Assembly (NCBI GenBank): GCA_947095585.1 | Contig: OX352761.1 | Coordinates: 139,158,277-139,222,276, forward strand | Direction of reading: 5' to 3' | DNA from: Nephrocerus scutellatus | Taxonomy: Eukaryota; Arthropoda; Insecta; Diptera; Pipunculidae | DNA length: 64,000 nt | In this document: positions 1-13,100 of the stretch, piece by piece | Numbering within the stretch: the first letter of the stretch is position 1 | Layout: each line of letters starts with the position of its first letter | Notes under the pieces: model-generated | Seen by the model: the letters and a program-made list of their open reading frames with translations, nothing else | Told to the model about the DNA's origin: nothing | Database searches by the model: none | Made by a program: the position numbers and the translations under genes

Positions 1-960
1 TAAGTCAGAAAAAGGGAAATAAAAATCTTACCCATGCTAGCATAGGATGAGCGTGCGAAGAGTTCGCTTTTCGCCATTCGGCCCACACCATCAGCAGTGC
101 CAATGCCAGCTATCTAGTGGTATCATCCTAATTGGATGTACTTATCCTTCGGTCAATCTCAATCTTATTTCGAATTAATTGAGCTGAACAGATGGACTTT
201 AGTCAGTTAAAGTACGAGTACCAAAAGCTAAGGTCAGATAGTAGCCATTGGGCATTGGGAATTTGCAGCGGATTACAGTGTGCATTCGAGTTTATATAAT
301 CCATTGGAATATACCAACATCTATGGGAAAAGTTTTCTAATTATGGTATATGCATATATAGGTATATAGAAAGACAGACGAGTAAATAGAAAATGATTTC
401 TACCTGAATCCACTTTCCCAACATATCAGGAACAGCAGCTTATCCAAGGAATTGCAAATTAATTGTGACTTTTTCCATTGGTTGCTAGTAAATTACTGTT
501 TGTGGTTGTAGTTCTATTTCAATTCCACTTTGATGTAAGCGGATGCAGGAGGACTAATTGATAATAATTGGCCAACGAAAATAGGGTGCACATTTTTGTA
601 AATTGCTTTGTGGTTTTACTTTTTCTGATAGATAACCACTTAACTATAATATCGATTGATGATTTATCGATACACTGGGATCTTAGAACATATTTTTTAG
701 GTTATTTGATATTCTTAACCAAAGCAATAAAAATAAAATAATTTCAAATCGGCTACAGTTTAAGTAAAAATATTCCCTTGAATGCAAATTTAAGAAAAAA
801 TCCCCTTCTGCCCTTACGAAACGAGTTAAATTGCTCAGCTTCCCGAATAGTTCACATTTGGCTTTTAATGGCTTACGTACTCAGAACGAGGCAGTTTCGT
901 TATCCCTTACCTGTACGTTACGTCAAAATTCTATAGAAAAAGTCATTTTGCCTCACTTAC
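1..960. other. Intron sequence after the transmembrane exon
   Basis: AT-rich and without a supported exon. One short open stretch on the minus strand at about 7-92 ends at a GGTAAGA donor-like site but cannot be joined in frame to exon m. Confidence 0.5.
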
Positions 961-1162
961 CGCATACTTTTTCGGACATCTTGGGGCTGCGGTGGCCTAG
1001 GTCGATGCTTGCAAACGACCACAATTCCGGCCACAATAATTGACGTAACTACAACGGAACCTATCGCTACAACAGCAGCCAGGATAAGTATAGTTGATTG
1101 CTTCTCATTGCCTTGGTGTGTTGTTTCAGCTGGGGTCGGATCCTCAGATAAAATTGTTTCGT
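961..1162 (-). CDS. Exon m: stalk, transmembrane helix, start of tail
   Basis: Acceptor TATTTAATTTCAG, donor ATGCG/GTAAGT. It encodes an acidic, Thr-rich stalk (DETILSEDPTPAETTHQG), a hydrophobic stretch of about 27 residues starting STILILAAVVAIGS and ending at a Cys, then the stop-transfer sequence KHRPRPPQPQDVRKSMR. It leaves in phase 2 toward cytoplasmic exons that are not visible in the remaining 960 bp. Confidence 0.92.
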
Positions 1163-4100
1163 CTGAAATTAAATACGAAATATTAGTAAGTGAGTGTGAT
1201 GCGAAACGATGTGTTGTAGGCCGAGGCAAGCAAAGGGTATTTGAAAACGGACAAATGAATTAAAGGTGAAAATTATTTTTTTTTTGTTTCCAAAATGGTT
1301 TTCAGCAGTTCACTTGGATAGAATTAGCTGGTGATAAATTGTACGCAATATAATTTGTTTCTGTCTGAAAAAATTGCCCTTTGCTTTGATATGCACTTTG
1401 CTGGCATAATATGTTTCTTCCCTTGGCAATTGATGGGTCTGCCATAAAACCACCTGCACCTTTCATCCTCATCATAAATAACACTTGGACTGAATTTTAT
1501 TACTCACTGCTCTAGAGGCCTCCCCAGACACGCGCTTAAAGGCTTAATTTTCGTTTAAGTGATTTCCCCAAAACCATGGGAAAAAGTTTTGTAAAGAGTT
1601 CATCCAAATGGAGAAGAATGTAAAGAGGTAGCAAAGAACCTGGCAAGATATTGCAGGATAAAATGAAATGAAAAATGTTATGCTAAAGAATCTTTTTGCA
1701 CGGCTGCTGCGCTTACCTTAACTAATTTGGCAATGAATTATTTTTTAATTTTCACTAGAAGCTGAAGATGATAATTGCATTGTTCATCAATTGGATTAGG
1801 ACCGCAAAACAGCCCCTTCTGTTTGAGAAAATTTGCTGGCGTGGTTTGAAAAATGTGTTCTCATCTTGTAGCAAAATGGGAAAATTGTATTTTTAGTTGC
1901 TTCCTTGAATTACATAACGTTAATAGTAAAAAGTGAATTCATGTTTAGCTGTATACTCGCACCGCCATTACTCGTACAAGACTTTTCAAGCTCTTAATGA
2001 TGAGGCCGTATAATTTTACACCCATAACAGGATATAAAGGTACATTCTACCTGAAAGATATTGCCAACCAGCTTTGTATAACTGCTATGACTGAAACTTG
2101 AAATATACACCGAATAATGATGAGAAACTATTACCAACAAGGTGCTGTAAAATCTATCCTTATAACGGGCTCCGACAAGGGGATGCACTGGCCTGCGTCC
2201 TCTTCAAACTGGCGTTGGAGAAAGTGATCCGAGACTCTGACGTACCGGCGAGAGGAACAATGCTCTATCATTCAGTCCATTCAGATACTGGCTTACGCAG
2301 CCAGAAATATGCACACGTATAATTAAAGCCAACAAAGCCTACTATAGTCTGGCAAGACTCTTCAAATCCAGGAACTTAACCAAAACATCCAAGCTGCTGG
2401 TATGTAAGACAATGGTCATACCAGTACTTACATTTGGATCTGAGACTTGGGTGCATAGCAAAAAGAATTCTGACCTCTTAGCCGCGTTTGAGAGAAAAGT
2501 CTTACGAGGAATTGTTGGTCCCATATGTGAGGAAGGACGATTCCGGAGACTCTATAATGATGAGATCGACATCGTGAAGAGAATTAAGGTAAGTAGGCTC
2601 CGATTGGCAGGAGACCTAGCTCGCATGAGCGAAGAGGATCCTGCTCGGAAAGTCCTTAACGATAGGATTTATGGAACACGACAGCGATGCCGGCCAAACC
2701 TACGCTGGAAGGAAGGCATAGACCAGGTAGCCCAGAGTTTAGGGATGGCAAATTGGATAACATCGGCTCGAAATCGGGAGCGGTGGAGAGATTTTTTGTG
2801 GAAGGGAAGAACTGGACGCCGGTTGCAGAGCCAAATATGGTGATGCTGATTGGCAAAATTTTGTACTTAGGAGTTGTAAAATTGCTTCAATTCAAAATGG
2901 CGTGGTCTCAAGTTTAGAAGCTGACCGCTATAACAGACACATTATCTCGCAATGGATCCGATAAAATTAAGGAGTGCTTGCGTTTCAACGATAACAGCAA
3001 ACCTAAAAAAGGAGGAGAGTTCTAAGAGAAAACTTTAATATGTTAACTCAGGAATAACACCAAGTATTGACGAATAAATAATTTCGTTTAAAGGTGTGTA
3101 ATGTGTGTTTATATAAATTCACCTGTAAAATCTTTTGTTATTTTATTATTCTGCATTGCAGGCCGATCAACTTTAAACCAGTACAACCCAGCTAAGCCCC
3201 ACAAATGGGGTTTGAAGATGTTTACGCGTGCTGGCACATCTGGTATGGTATACGATTTGATGCTCTATTTTTGTGAGGGAACCTGACTTTCTTATGAGCT
3301 TGGAATATCTTCTGACATAGTCCTTTATTAAACCTTTACTCTTCCTATGCATAAGAACTTTAAGTTATATTTTGATAACTGGCTTACATCAATAAACCTC
3401 ATTATAGCTTAGACCGGCACTATCCAAAAAAAACGTATTGGAAATTGTGAGTTACTATCAGATGCCAAATTGAAAAAACAGGAAGGGGCTCTAATCACAT
3501 GAAATGTGAAATTAATCACAACTTGTATGCATAGGGTGGTTTGCCTACAAATCAGTTCATTTGGTATCTTTATGTGTAGGAGATTAACCAGTTGGGTTTC
3601 GCAAAAGTTCGAGCTCAGAAAAAAACGGTATCTGGATATTCCAAGACCTGCAGTTGTTGTTTTCTATAATCAAAGCATGGATGGTGTAGATCTCTCTGAT
3701 ATGCTATTGGAACTGGATGATAAACTCAAGAAGGGGGTATATCTAAGAATATTTTACTGGTACCTAGGACTGGACCCTAAAGGAAAGCATATGCCACTCA
3801 TTAAATTTCAACTTGAAATCGCTAACGCACAATCTAGCTCTGCTTTCTCATCTACTGTCCAAAAAAGAACGAGGACGAACCTCAATTATTGTGACAGAGA
3901 GTGAATATCCAACTTCATCATAGTCCTTCGAGCAGTGTGTTTTCTAGTAGTTCAATAAAGTACAAAGTTACACCGACTCTTGCTAATTCAAAACGTTATG
4001 ATTAAAATGGACACTGGGTTGTGTTTTGAGAAAAATGGCGTTGTGGTCTGTGTAAGACTGGAACACCATTATACAAACGTGTAAAATGTAATGTTCATCT

Positions 4101-7100
4101 TTGTCTGGCCCCAAAATGGAGGGACGTGGCGACTTCAGTTTTATTCTTAAACACTCCTTGAGCTAGGATTACTTAATTGAAGCACAAAAAAAAAAATTGG
4201 AAACGGGAATAAGCTCGGGATCGAAAGGGTTAATTTCTTGATGGTAGTTGTGCAGTCTTTTCGTATCGTTGACAGTCTTTACGTCTGCCAAGAACAGTGT
4301 GAAATAACAAACTCCATTTTTTATAAAAATTAATGATAACAAAAACCCAATTTTTAATTTAGTTTTATGATTTTTGTAATGCGAAGATAAAAAGAATTTA
4401 AGATTATTGCTCTCTCTTGAATATTTCTTCTTTTTGGTGGTAAAGAAACTGATAACTAAGAGTATGTGGGGCTAGTGTATATAACAACATAGAATGTATA
4501 CTATTATATTTCAAATTCCCTTCATTTTCATCTTTAATTCTTTGGTAATGTTCCGTTCATGGTTTAATATTTCCTGGATTGGATTGTTCGATAATTAAAT
4601 TGTCATCATCAACATCTTTTCGTCCTCTGCACATGTGACAAAAGGAATCACTGGTGCGCTGTTAGACGCAAAAACCAAAAGGCAAACAATGCACAAAATT
4701 CCTGTTATACATTTATTTCGGGATCCACTCTCTAGCTGGGCCCACCCGAGTATAAACAACAGCATCCATCGAGTAACCACCACACGTCAGTATCTTACCT
4801 AGAAACAATTTACGCCACACTTCGTCTGGCATTGCCTGTGGCTATGCCATCTGAAGCTTTTTCCAAAGACTTACCATGTAGTGTTATCATCTCCCTGTCG
4901 TAAAGCGACACGACTATAATCACAAGCATTTGCGAGATGCTTTCAAATGTTAGGCACTCGAACGAAACTTCCGTTTGGTGCCTTACTGTAGGTGGCGGAG
5001 TGTTAGTTGCTTTTCTAACACACTCGACATCACGACACAGGACGAAGCGACAGACTTGTGTTTGTGTGTGTAGAGTCACGAAAACACTACACCTATTATG
5101 CAATAACTTGTCGTACGACAAACCCTGCTCTGCTCGGTTTGGCTCTGTTGGAAACTACCTCACGGAAGAGTAGACAAGCGAATATCTAGGGATCACGTCG
5201 CAACGCTTAACGTCTAATATGTATATCCACCAACGAAGTGCTTTGAGCCAAAGTATTGAGTAATACTGGTTTGTGTTTTCTTCAAACACATAATCGCTCG
5301 ACGCACTGGCATATAATACTGACTGCTTTGCTCCGCGATAATTTACCAACTTTGCCAACTTTGGTAATTTGCGTAAATTTTCTCCAAGTTCTTATCCAGT
5401 CATACAACAGTAATGTATTTTTTTTGTTATATGTACTCACTAACATAAATCAACGATAAAATGTTGATTGACAAGGATACAGAATGAAATGACAGTTGGC
5501 TCTAAGCACATGGAATATAGGAGACAGCAAAGTTTTTTACTGTCACTGATTTATAATTTTTTCACTAAGATCATCATGCGCTGTGAGTATAATAAACCAA
5601 ATATTTGTGATTTGTTATAAAATCTTCCCAATAATTCAAAGTATATAGATATTACTAATACGCATCTTTATTTTATCAAAATTTTTGTGATTATTCAAAT
5701 TTCAAAGATCTCAGAAAATTGTAATTGTAGATACGCACTCTAAGTCTTTGGAAGCCGGCGAAATTTTTTGTCAGAATTAGCAAAACTAAAGGCCAATCAA
5801 TGTTCAGACAACGGATCAATAAAACTGCTGGACTTTTCCTCACTAAAGCTTTCGATCTAGTTGATCATAAGATTTTGCTGACAGTACTCGAAAGGCGTGG
5901 TTTTACAAGCAATAGCATAAAATGGATCGCGTTCTACCTCCAAAAGAGAACACAGTATGTTCGAATAAATTCTACATTAAGTGATAGATAGACCATGTCC
6001 TGAAACTGGCGTTCCACAGTGATCAGTTCAAGGGCCTCTCTTATTTATTATTTACATAAACTCGATTTTCCAGCTGACGCTCTATGGGAAAGTCGTGGCC
6101 TATGCTGATGATATGGCTCTTTCGTATATGGCCTCGGTGTGTATACTATTAGGCAACATATTGAGCTAACAATGCTTGAAAAATTAAGCGATATGAATTA
6201 TACCCTAAATTGTGATCAAACTAATTTTGCATTGAACTGGAATCTGTGTTGGAATTCCAATTTCTTGGGCTATTTCTTGATTGGAAATTAACATAGCCAG
6301 TATTAAAAATGATCTATATCGCTATGAAAAGAGTAGTCCCTCCAAATTTGCTTGCTACTGTGTACTATGCTATAGTACACTTGCGTCTAGAGTATGGTAT
6401 TACATGGTTGCAACATCCAAAGTCAGAACTGAACATCACAAACGTTTTGAAACAAATATGGCACCGTTTATATTAAATAAACTTCCTTAATATATATGCA
6501 ATGTTTCTGTTGAAATTGAGATAATGGCTGCTGACAAGATCGGTCAATTGAATCTCTGATTCAGGTGATACTATAAATCTTAGCTAAGTGTTTAAACTTT
6601 ACTTTCTTGTATTGTGTATTCCTCATCGTTTCAATTTGTTTTCACCTGTTATGTCTTTGCATAACAAATTTAATTGCTTGTTTCCCGCGTTTGCCTAGTG
6701 AGTAACCTTTTTAGTTTTTTTTTTGATTATTTAGCTATAGTTTATATTCACAACTCGCGTACACTAACAAGTTATGTGTGTTTTTTTCTTTTATTTGTTT
6801 TGATGAACTTGATATTGGTATTCAATACCACAAAGTGTATATCACCCATCCAACGATTATTAAACTTTAAAGACATAATACAATTTCTTACCTAAATAAT
6901 TCTACTTATAATTAATATTAATAAGAAATATTTTATATTGTACCACATAGTTGTATAAAAAATATTGTATTATTCAATATATTTTACGACACCAATTGGG
7001 ATGGTGGTAAAGTGTCTATGGTTCATATAATTTTAAAATCTCACTTGCAAGCGTTGAGCGTAAGTCAACAAAATACCCAAAGTCTTTACAAATGGCTACG

Positions 7101-10100
7101 CAAACCAAATGAATTATTTATGTCATTTATTATGTTTTATCAACACTTTTGCCCTTTGCCAGTTTTAACTTACCATAAGGTCCCAATTGTGCAGCCACTC
7201 GTACCCTTTCGATGACAACTGGTGGTTCACTTCGTCCTTTTGCATTTACCGCATATACTAAGAATTGATATTCCCGTCCTGGCTCAAGATTACTGAGGCG
7301 AAATTGCGGACTTTGTTCTTGCATTCGAAAAAGTGGAGCAAGAGTTGCCTGTGAAGAACAAAAAAGGAAGGAAAACCCCAAAATTTTAGTCTAAAATTTT
7401 AATTTGATGTACTCGTAGCTTATAATTCTACTGATAGGCATAAAAGTATAAAAACGCTTTGGCCAACTTTCGAATTATTATTCATCCTTGAGTTTAAGCA
7501 TTAAAATATGTGTGTACTTTCATCAAAAGATGATTGAATAAAAAGCATGTGTGTGCTAAGAGCTTTATGAAGATTTTTTCACTGCGGTTAAAAATATTAC
7601 TTCGGGTTGAAAGGAGCAATCTCAATTTACTGGAAACAACTAAAAAGGGATCAAAAGGGTTCTTCCCCTCTCTCATGTTGAAACGCAACTAGAAGGAAAA
7701 AATTAAAAATATTAATTCGTTCTGAAATATTATGATAACTTTAACCGCCTCATGCGCAACTTTTTTAAACCGCATTTGAAATAAAATTACTAAACAGATA
7801 AAATTCTTTTGCTTGGATGGCTTTTAAAAATATTGGTGGCTGGACGTGCTTTGGATTGAGTGACATCGAGTGATGATAGACAAAGAAAAATATTTAAAAA
7901 CAGTTGAAGCTCTCTACAGCAGTTGCGATGCGTCTATGCAACCAAATTTCCGATGGGTTACATTCTAGTTTTGATAATTCTTGTAATGCAAGTTTTTCTT
8001 TCCTTTTCTGAATAAAACAGGCAAGACATTGAATTGACAATATACATACAATCATATCAATGTTTGTTACCCGTTGAAATCAATCTTAAAAATTTGGAAG
8101 TGATCAGGCGCCGAAGTCGGTGGGCTCCCATTCAAATTTTATAATAAAAGTACCCGATTTTCTTTAAATTTTATATACATGTGTATCTTCTGATCCCGAG
8201 GTTGCGGGGCTCCAAATACATTTTTTAAAAATTTGGAAGTGATCGGGCCCTAGGACCGAGGGACTCCCATATATTTTTTTTTAAAAATTAACCCAATTTT
8301 ATTCAAACTGCACACATATGTATCTCCGATAAAAGAATAAACAATAAAAATTTATATTTTTAATGAGCTGTTTCTTATCCTTCATTTTGTAGTGAGAATT
8401 TATTTAAAATGCAATAAATTAAAATGTAAAAAAAAGGCACAAGTTTACTTTTAATTCTGATTTTTATACAAGACCTATACTTATTATATTTGCGGAAACA
8501 GATGAAGTATGAACTTAAGAGAAAATTGTTTAACCGAGTGTGATGAACATCTCTAAATATTCACATTCACAGATGATGAATGAAAACGAAAAAAAAAAAT
8601 TTAACCTTCACTCACCTGATCGTTCATAGTTGAAATCTCATTATCCGGTTCGGGATCGCCGAATGTCCTTGTCGTATCACTGGAATAAATTGGATATCCA
8701 CCAATCACTTCTAGAAGGAAATGTTGCGACAAGCCACCATCACTTCCAGCCACACAGACTACTTCCAAGGCAGTGTCATTTCTCAATTCGCATGCCCTTG
8801 GGGACTCAGGAGCATCTGCAAAATGTTAATAAAGGTCCGCAATTGACTGGTTAATAATAATTGATATTCGAAATTATGTAGAATTCAACTGCATATTTAT
8901 GATGGCAGTCAGCCATCAGCAGAATAGGGGAATAACACAAAACGCATCAGAATTGCAAGTGGCCATAACTGTCTCTGACTGGTGGAAGTGCGATCAAACC
9001 TCCACGTGGTGGCCGCCGGTAATTTTCCTCCAATGCAGAAAAAGCTGAATGATCGGGCTAAATCCTTCAAAGTAAAGTTGGCGCGATGCCAATAACCTCG
9101 CCCGTAAAAAAAAAACTTTATTACGGAACCCAAATTCAGCCTCGGATACACTAAAGAGCGACGACGACCAAAGCAATGAAAACGTCTAAACGATTTGAGA
9201 ATTTTCACATGGAACTTACGCTCACTGTATATAGCTCGAGCTGCACAGCAGCTAGCCGATACCCTGTCCAAATATAATGCTGATGATGATGATGATGAAA
9301 AAGAAGAATTCTTTGAATCAGTCGAAAAGGAACTCCATACCTACCCTCAGTATGATGTAAAAATCATTCTGGGAGATATGAATTTGGTCGTTACGAGTAC
9401 AACGTATCTCCTGATAAAGTCACTCGCAATCAGATAGACCACGTGTTGATAGACCGCCGCCGCAATCCGAACCTGACGGCCACCGAGCAATGCAACAATC
9501 TTATAGTACGCGGGCACGTGAAAATTAATATAAAGAGCTCAGAAGATATAAAAAATCAGTTCGCCGGCGAAAGAATGCTGCCTAGGAGAAGAATCTCGTC
9601 CACGAACTAGAACAGTGCAAATAGTGAGGCGCGGAAGTTCTACCAAAGAGTCCGCGGTATGATGCAATATAAACCGCGTTACACATACTGCAAAGACAAA
9701 GAGTAATCTGATTTCCGATTTCAAAGGCATCTTAGAGTGATGGGAAGAACACTTTTATGAGCAGCACAATGGCCAGCTAACTGAGGAATTGGAGGCTGCA
9801 CCAATTACCGAAGACCATACTATGCTGCCGCCACCAGACATAGACGAAGTTAGCAGAGCGATAAATCGGCTAAAAAATAATAAGGCCCCGGGATCAGATG
9901 GGATCCCAGCGGAACTGGTTAAAATAGGAGACCACACAATACCCCAAGCAATTCATGAAATAGAACAGGAAGCTTTCATCCAGATGGAGCAGGCGGCACG
10001 AAATGTGGTCTTCACTTCAAATCCAGGAACTTAAATATAACATCCAAGCTGCTGGTATATAAGGCAATGGTCATACCAGAACTTACATATGGGCCCGAGA

Positions 10101-13100
10101 TTTGGGAGCTTAGCAAATGCATTCGGACCTCTTAGCCGCGTTCGAGAGAAAAGACTTACGGAAAAATTTTAACTCCTTATATGAGGAAGAACAACACCGG
10201 AGACTCGATAAAGATGAGGACTACGAGCGTTACCGCGATTTCGACATCATGAAGAGAATTAAGCTCGGTAGGCTCCGGTGGGCAGGACACCTAGCTCGCA
10301 TGAACGAAGAGGGTCGTGCTCGAAAAGTTATTTGCAGTAGGATTTATGGAAGACGTCAGCGAGGCCGGTTGCTCTCTGTTAAAAATAATTAAAAGTTTGA
10401 GTCATGCGGGATTATTAATTTATGAACATGAAAGTTATTCTGTCCATCAGTCGTATAAATATATTATCATACGCACATAGCGTGCACGAGTTTACGGTTC
10501 GGTAAGTTTTTATTGGTAATCTTTGGCTAGACCCACAATTTCCCATTTCATCATCAGAATCTGAATTGCGATGGAAACGAAAGCCGCACAATCGACAAAA
10601 AACCACCAACCATCACCCATCGACCCTTCGAAACGGATATAATCAAATGTATTTGTTTGCTGCATCAGTAATTCCTATAGTACGAGTAGATGGACTCTGT
10701 AGATGTGGTTGTCCACTGATGCTGATCCAAACTCTCTCAGGCACACACACAGTCGATACAGTGGCAGTCACTAAGCCACCCCCAAATTCATCTTGACCAA
10801 TCTAACCAATAAACAAAAACCAATGCAAGTGCATGTATAGCGTATGCATATCCTGGACGAATTCCGATAGCCCACAAAAGCTATTCGCTAACCATATTTA
10901 AGCATTATTGCCTTCTGGGAACTATACAATAAATCCATTTGGACGATTTTTATTTAAGGTGAAGTATCCTTCCGCTGCTAAGAACATCTGACTTAAACAT
11001 GCGACATGTGGCTGGACATGACTTGACTTGGTTGTTGTTACGAAAAGAAGTCGGTCGTTTTGCAATTTCTATTATTTACATGATTAGAGTACAGTACACA
11101 AAAAATGTCGTGCACCAACAGTACATTCTCGAACATATTATTTCGTACGAAAACTTTTGTTACTTACTTGCTGGCAAAATGTGTACCAGGCATGGTGTTG
11201 TCTGCCGTCCGACCCCGTTACTTGCCCAGCAAGCGAGCGTTATTAACTCCGAATCCGTTTGGGGAAGATATGTCACTGTGCTTACAAGTCCATTCGATTG
11301 TATTCTTGAATTGAGAACCTGCAAGAAATTTATACAAACAGATAATATCATCTGACAAAAAACACAGTAATCGTGTATACAAATAAGAAGATGAAGAAGA
11401 AGAGAGACCGTAATAGGATTACGGATATGTAAGAATGTATGAGCTATGCAGTAGTGGTTGCTTCTAAGTTGGACAAAGTGGCTAACACACTGTCGAACTG
11501 ATTTCTGGATTGCACATGCAGGTGTGTCTGCAACTGTATGTAATGGAATTGGAAATTCACTTGAATTGCACAACATTTTAAAGGATTTTGAAATGAAATT
11601 GTTTCAAACTCTTGTATATGAAATTCTATTAACTACAGGTCAGTTCGTTTTTTTTTTCAAAATTAGAAGGACATCGTTTGAGATGTTAACCGTCGGATGA
11701 TTATTCTTCACATCTTCTGACTTACCGGAGACACATTCCGTGTGTTATTGTACGTCCAACTAAATTTCACCGACTCTGGTGGATCCGCGTCGACTTCACA
11801 TTTCACAGATATCGAATGCATATTAATAGCTCCGACTGATGTTTGCTCTGTGCCTGGCTTACAACGTGGCGAATCTGGAATTAATAAAAAACATACGGTA
11901 ATATGTAGTTCTGTATACATTAAATAAAAGCGTTGATGGATATTTCTTTGAAAGATGCTGAAGTATGTACGTATTTACTGGTAGAAGTACTTGTATCGTA
12001 CCTAGCACATCATATTTACTAATGAAGTAATTCTGAATTCATGATTTTGAAGCACACTCTCTTGGCCTTATTATTCAAACTACACTTGCACTTGTCCGAA
12101 TATTGGGTCGTAGTACAGCAATTTAGTGGGTGTTGAGTTAAACGTACTTACGGATTAAGAGTGAGTACGTATGTTTTGTTCTTATGTATATACAACTCAA
12201 TTTGCAATATCAATAGAGTTGAATTAAATTTAAATTACACACATACACATACGTCCAGAAATACACAAATAAGGAAGAAACACTTTAAAAGGCTGCAAGG
12301 TAACACATAGCTAATGCTTTTAAAGTTTATCACTTTATTATTTCATAAATAACTGAAAACCATTTATATAGTGATATTAGTCATATACTAGATGTATGAT
12401 ATAAGTGAAAATTTTCTCTACTCAGTGCACCTTTACATAAGCCTAAGGAAATGCAATTAACATGTTCAGATTTGAGTGCTTGTGTGTACTTAAATATGTG
12501 GGAACAGAAGAAGGGTTTCAGGAAGCTTGTGATGGTGAAAATCGGTCGTGTTTTGGATGCAAATAATAATAATTATACACTTCTTCTGCTGTAGTTAGGA
12601 TACCTATAATAACATATATTGACGTAGGTTATCGATGCTGTTAGTTATGGATTTGAACATCACTCAAATATTTATCCTCCATAGAAACCAATTTACTGCG
12701 AAAGTTCTGTTCTCAAGATCTTGTCGCATTTAAAATATCTTATAAGATATGTGGGAGAAAGGCAGAAACCATTGTGGCATCTGCTTGTCTTCCATATGAC
12801 TCCATCAAGGGAACTGATGGGGCTGGTTAGATACTCTGAATCTAACAATATGGGTCTAATTGTTGGATGCGAATATTGTTCTAGAATCTAAGAGTAGACT
12901 AATTTCTATTCAAGATGGAATTCCGTCATTCTTATCTGGGTTCCGGGACACACAGGAATAAAAGGAAATAAACTTGCTGATGCACTGGAACTGGAACTGG
13001 TTCTTCCGATATTCCTACTGGTCCGGAACCAATGTTAGGCGTGAGTCAGGTAAGCTTAAATATTGGAATTCAAAGATTTTTGGAAGCCGAACTGGAACAA

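Noticed and set aside
7..92. Minus-strand open stretch ending at GGTAAGA, looking like a cytoplasmic exon
   Set aside because: Exon m leaves in phase 2, and no AG acceptor gives an open phase-2 entry into this stretch; no polypyrimidine tract is present.
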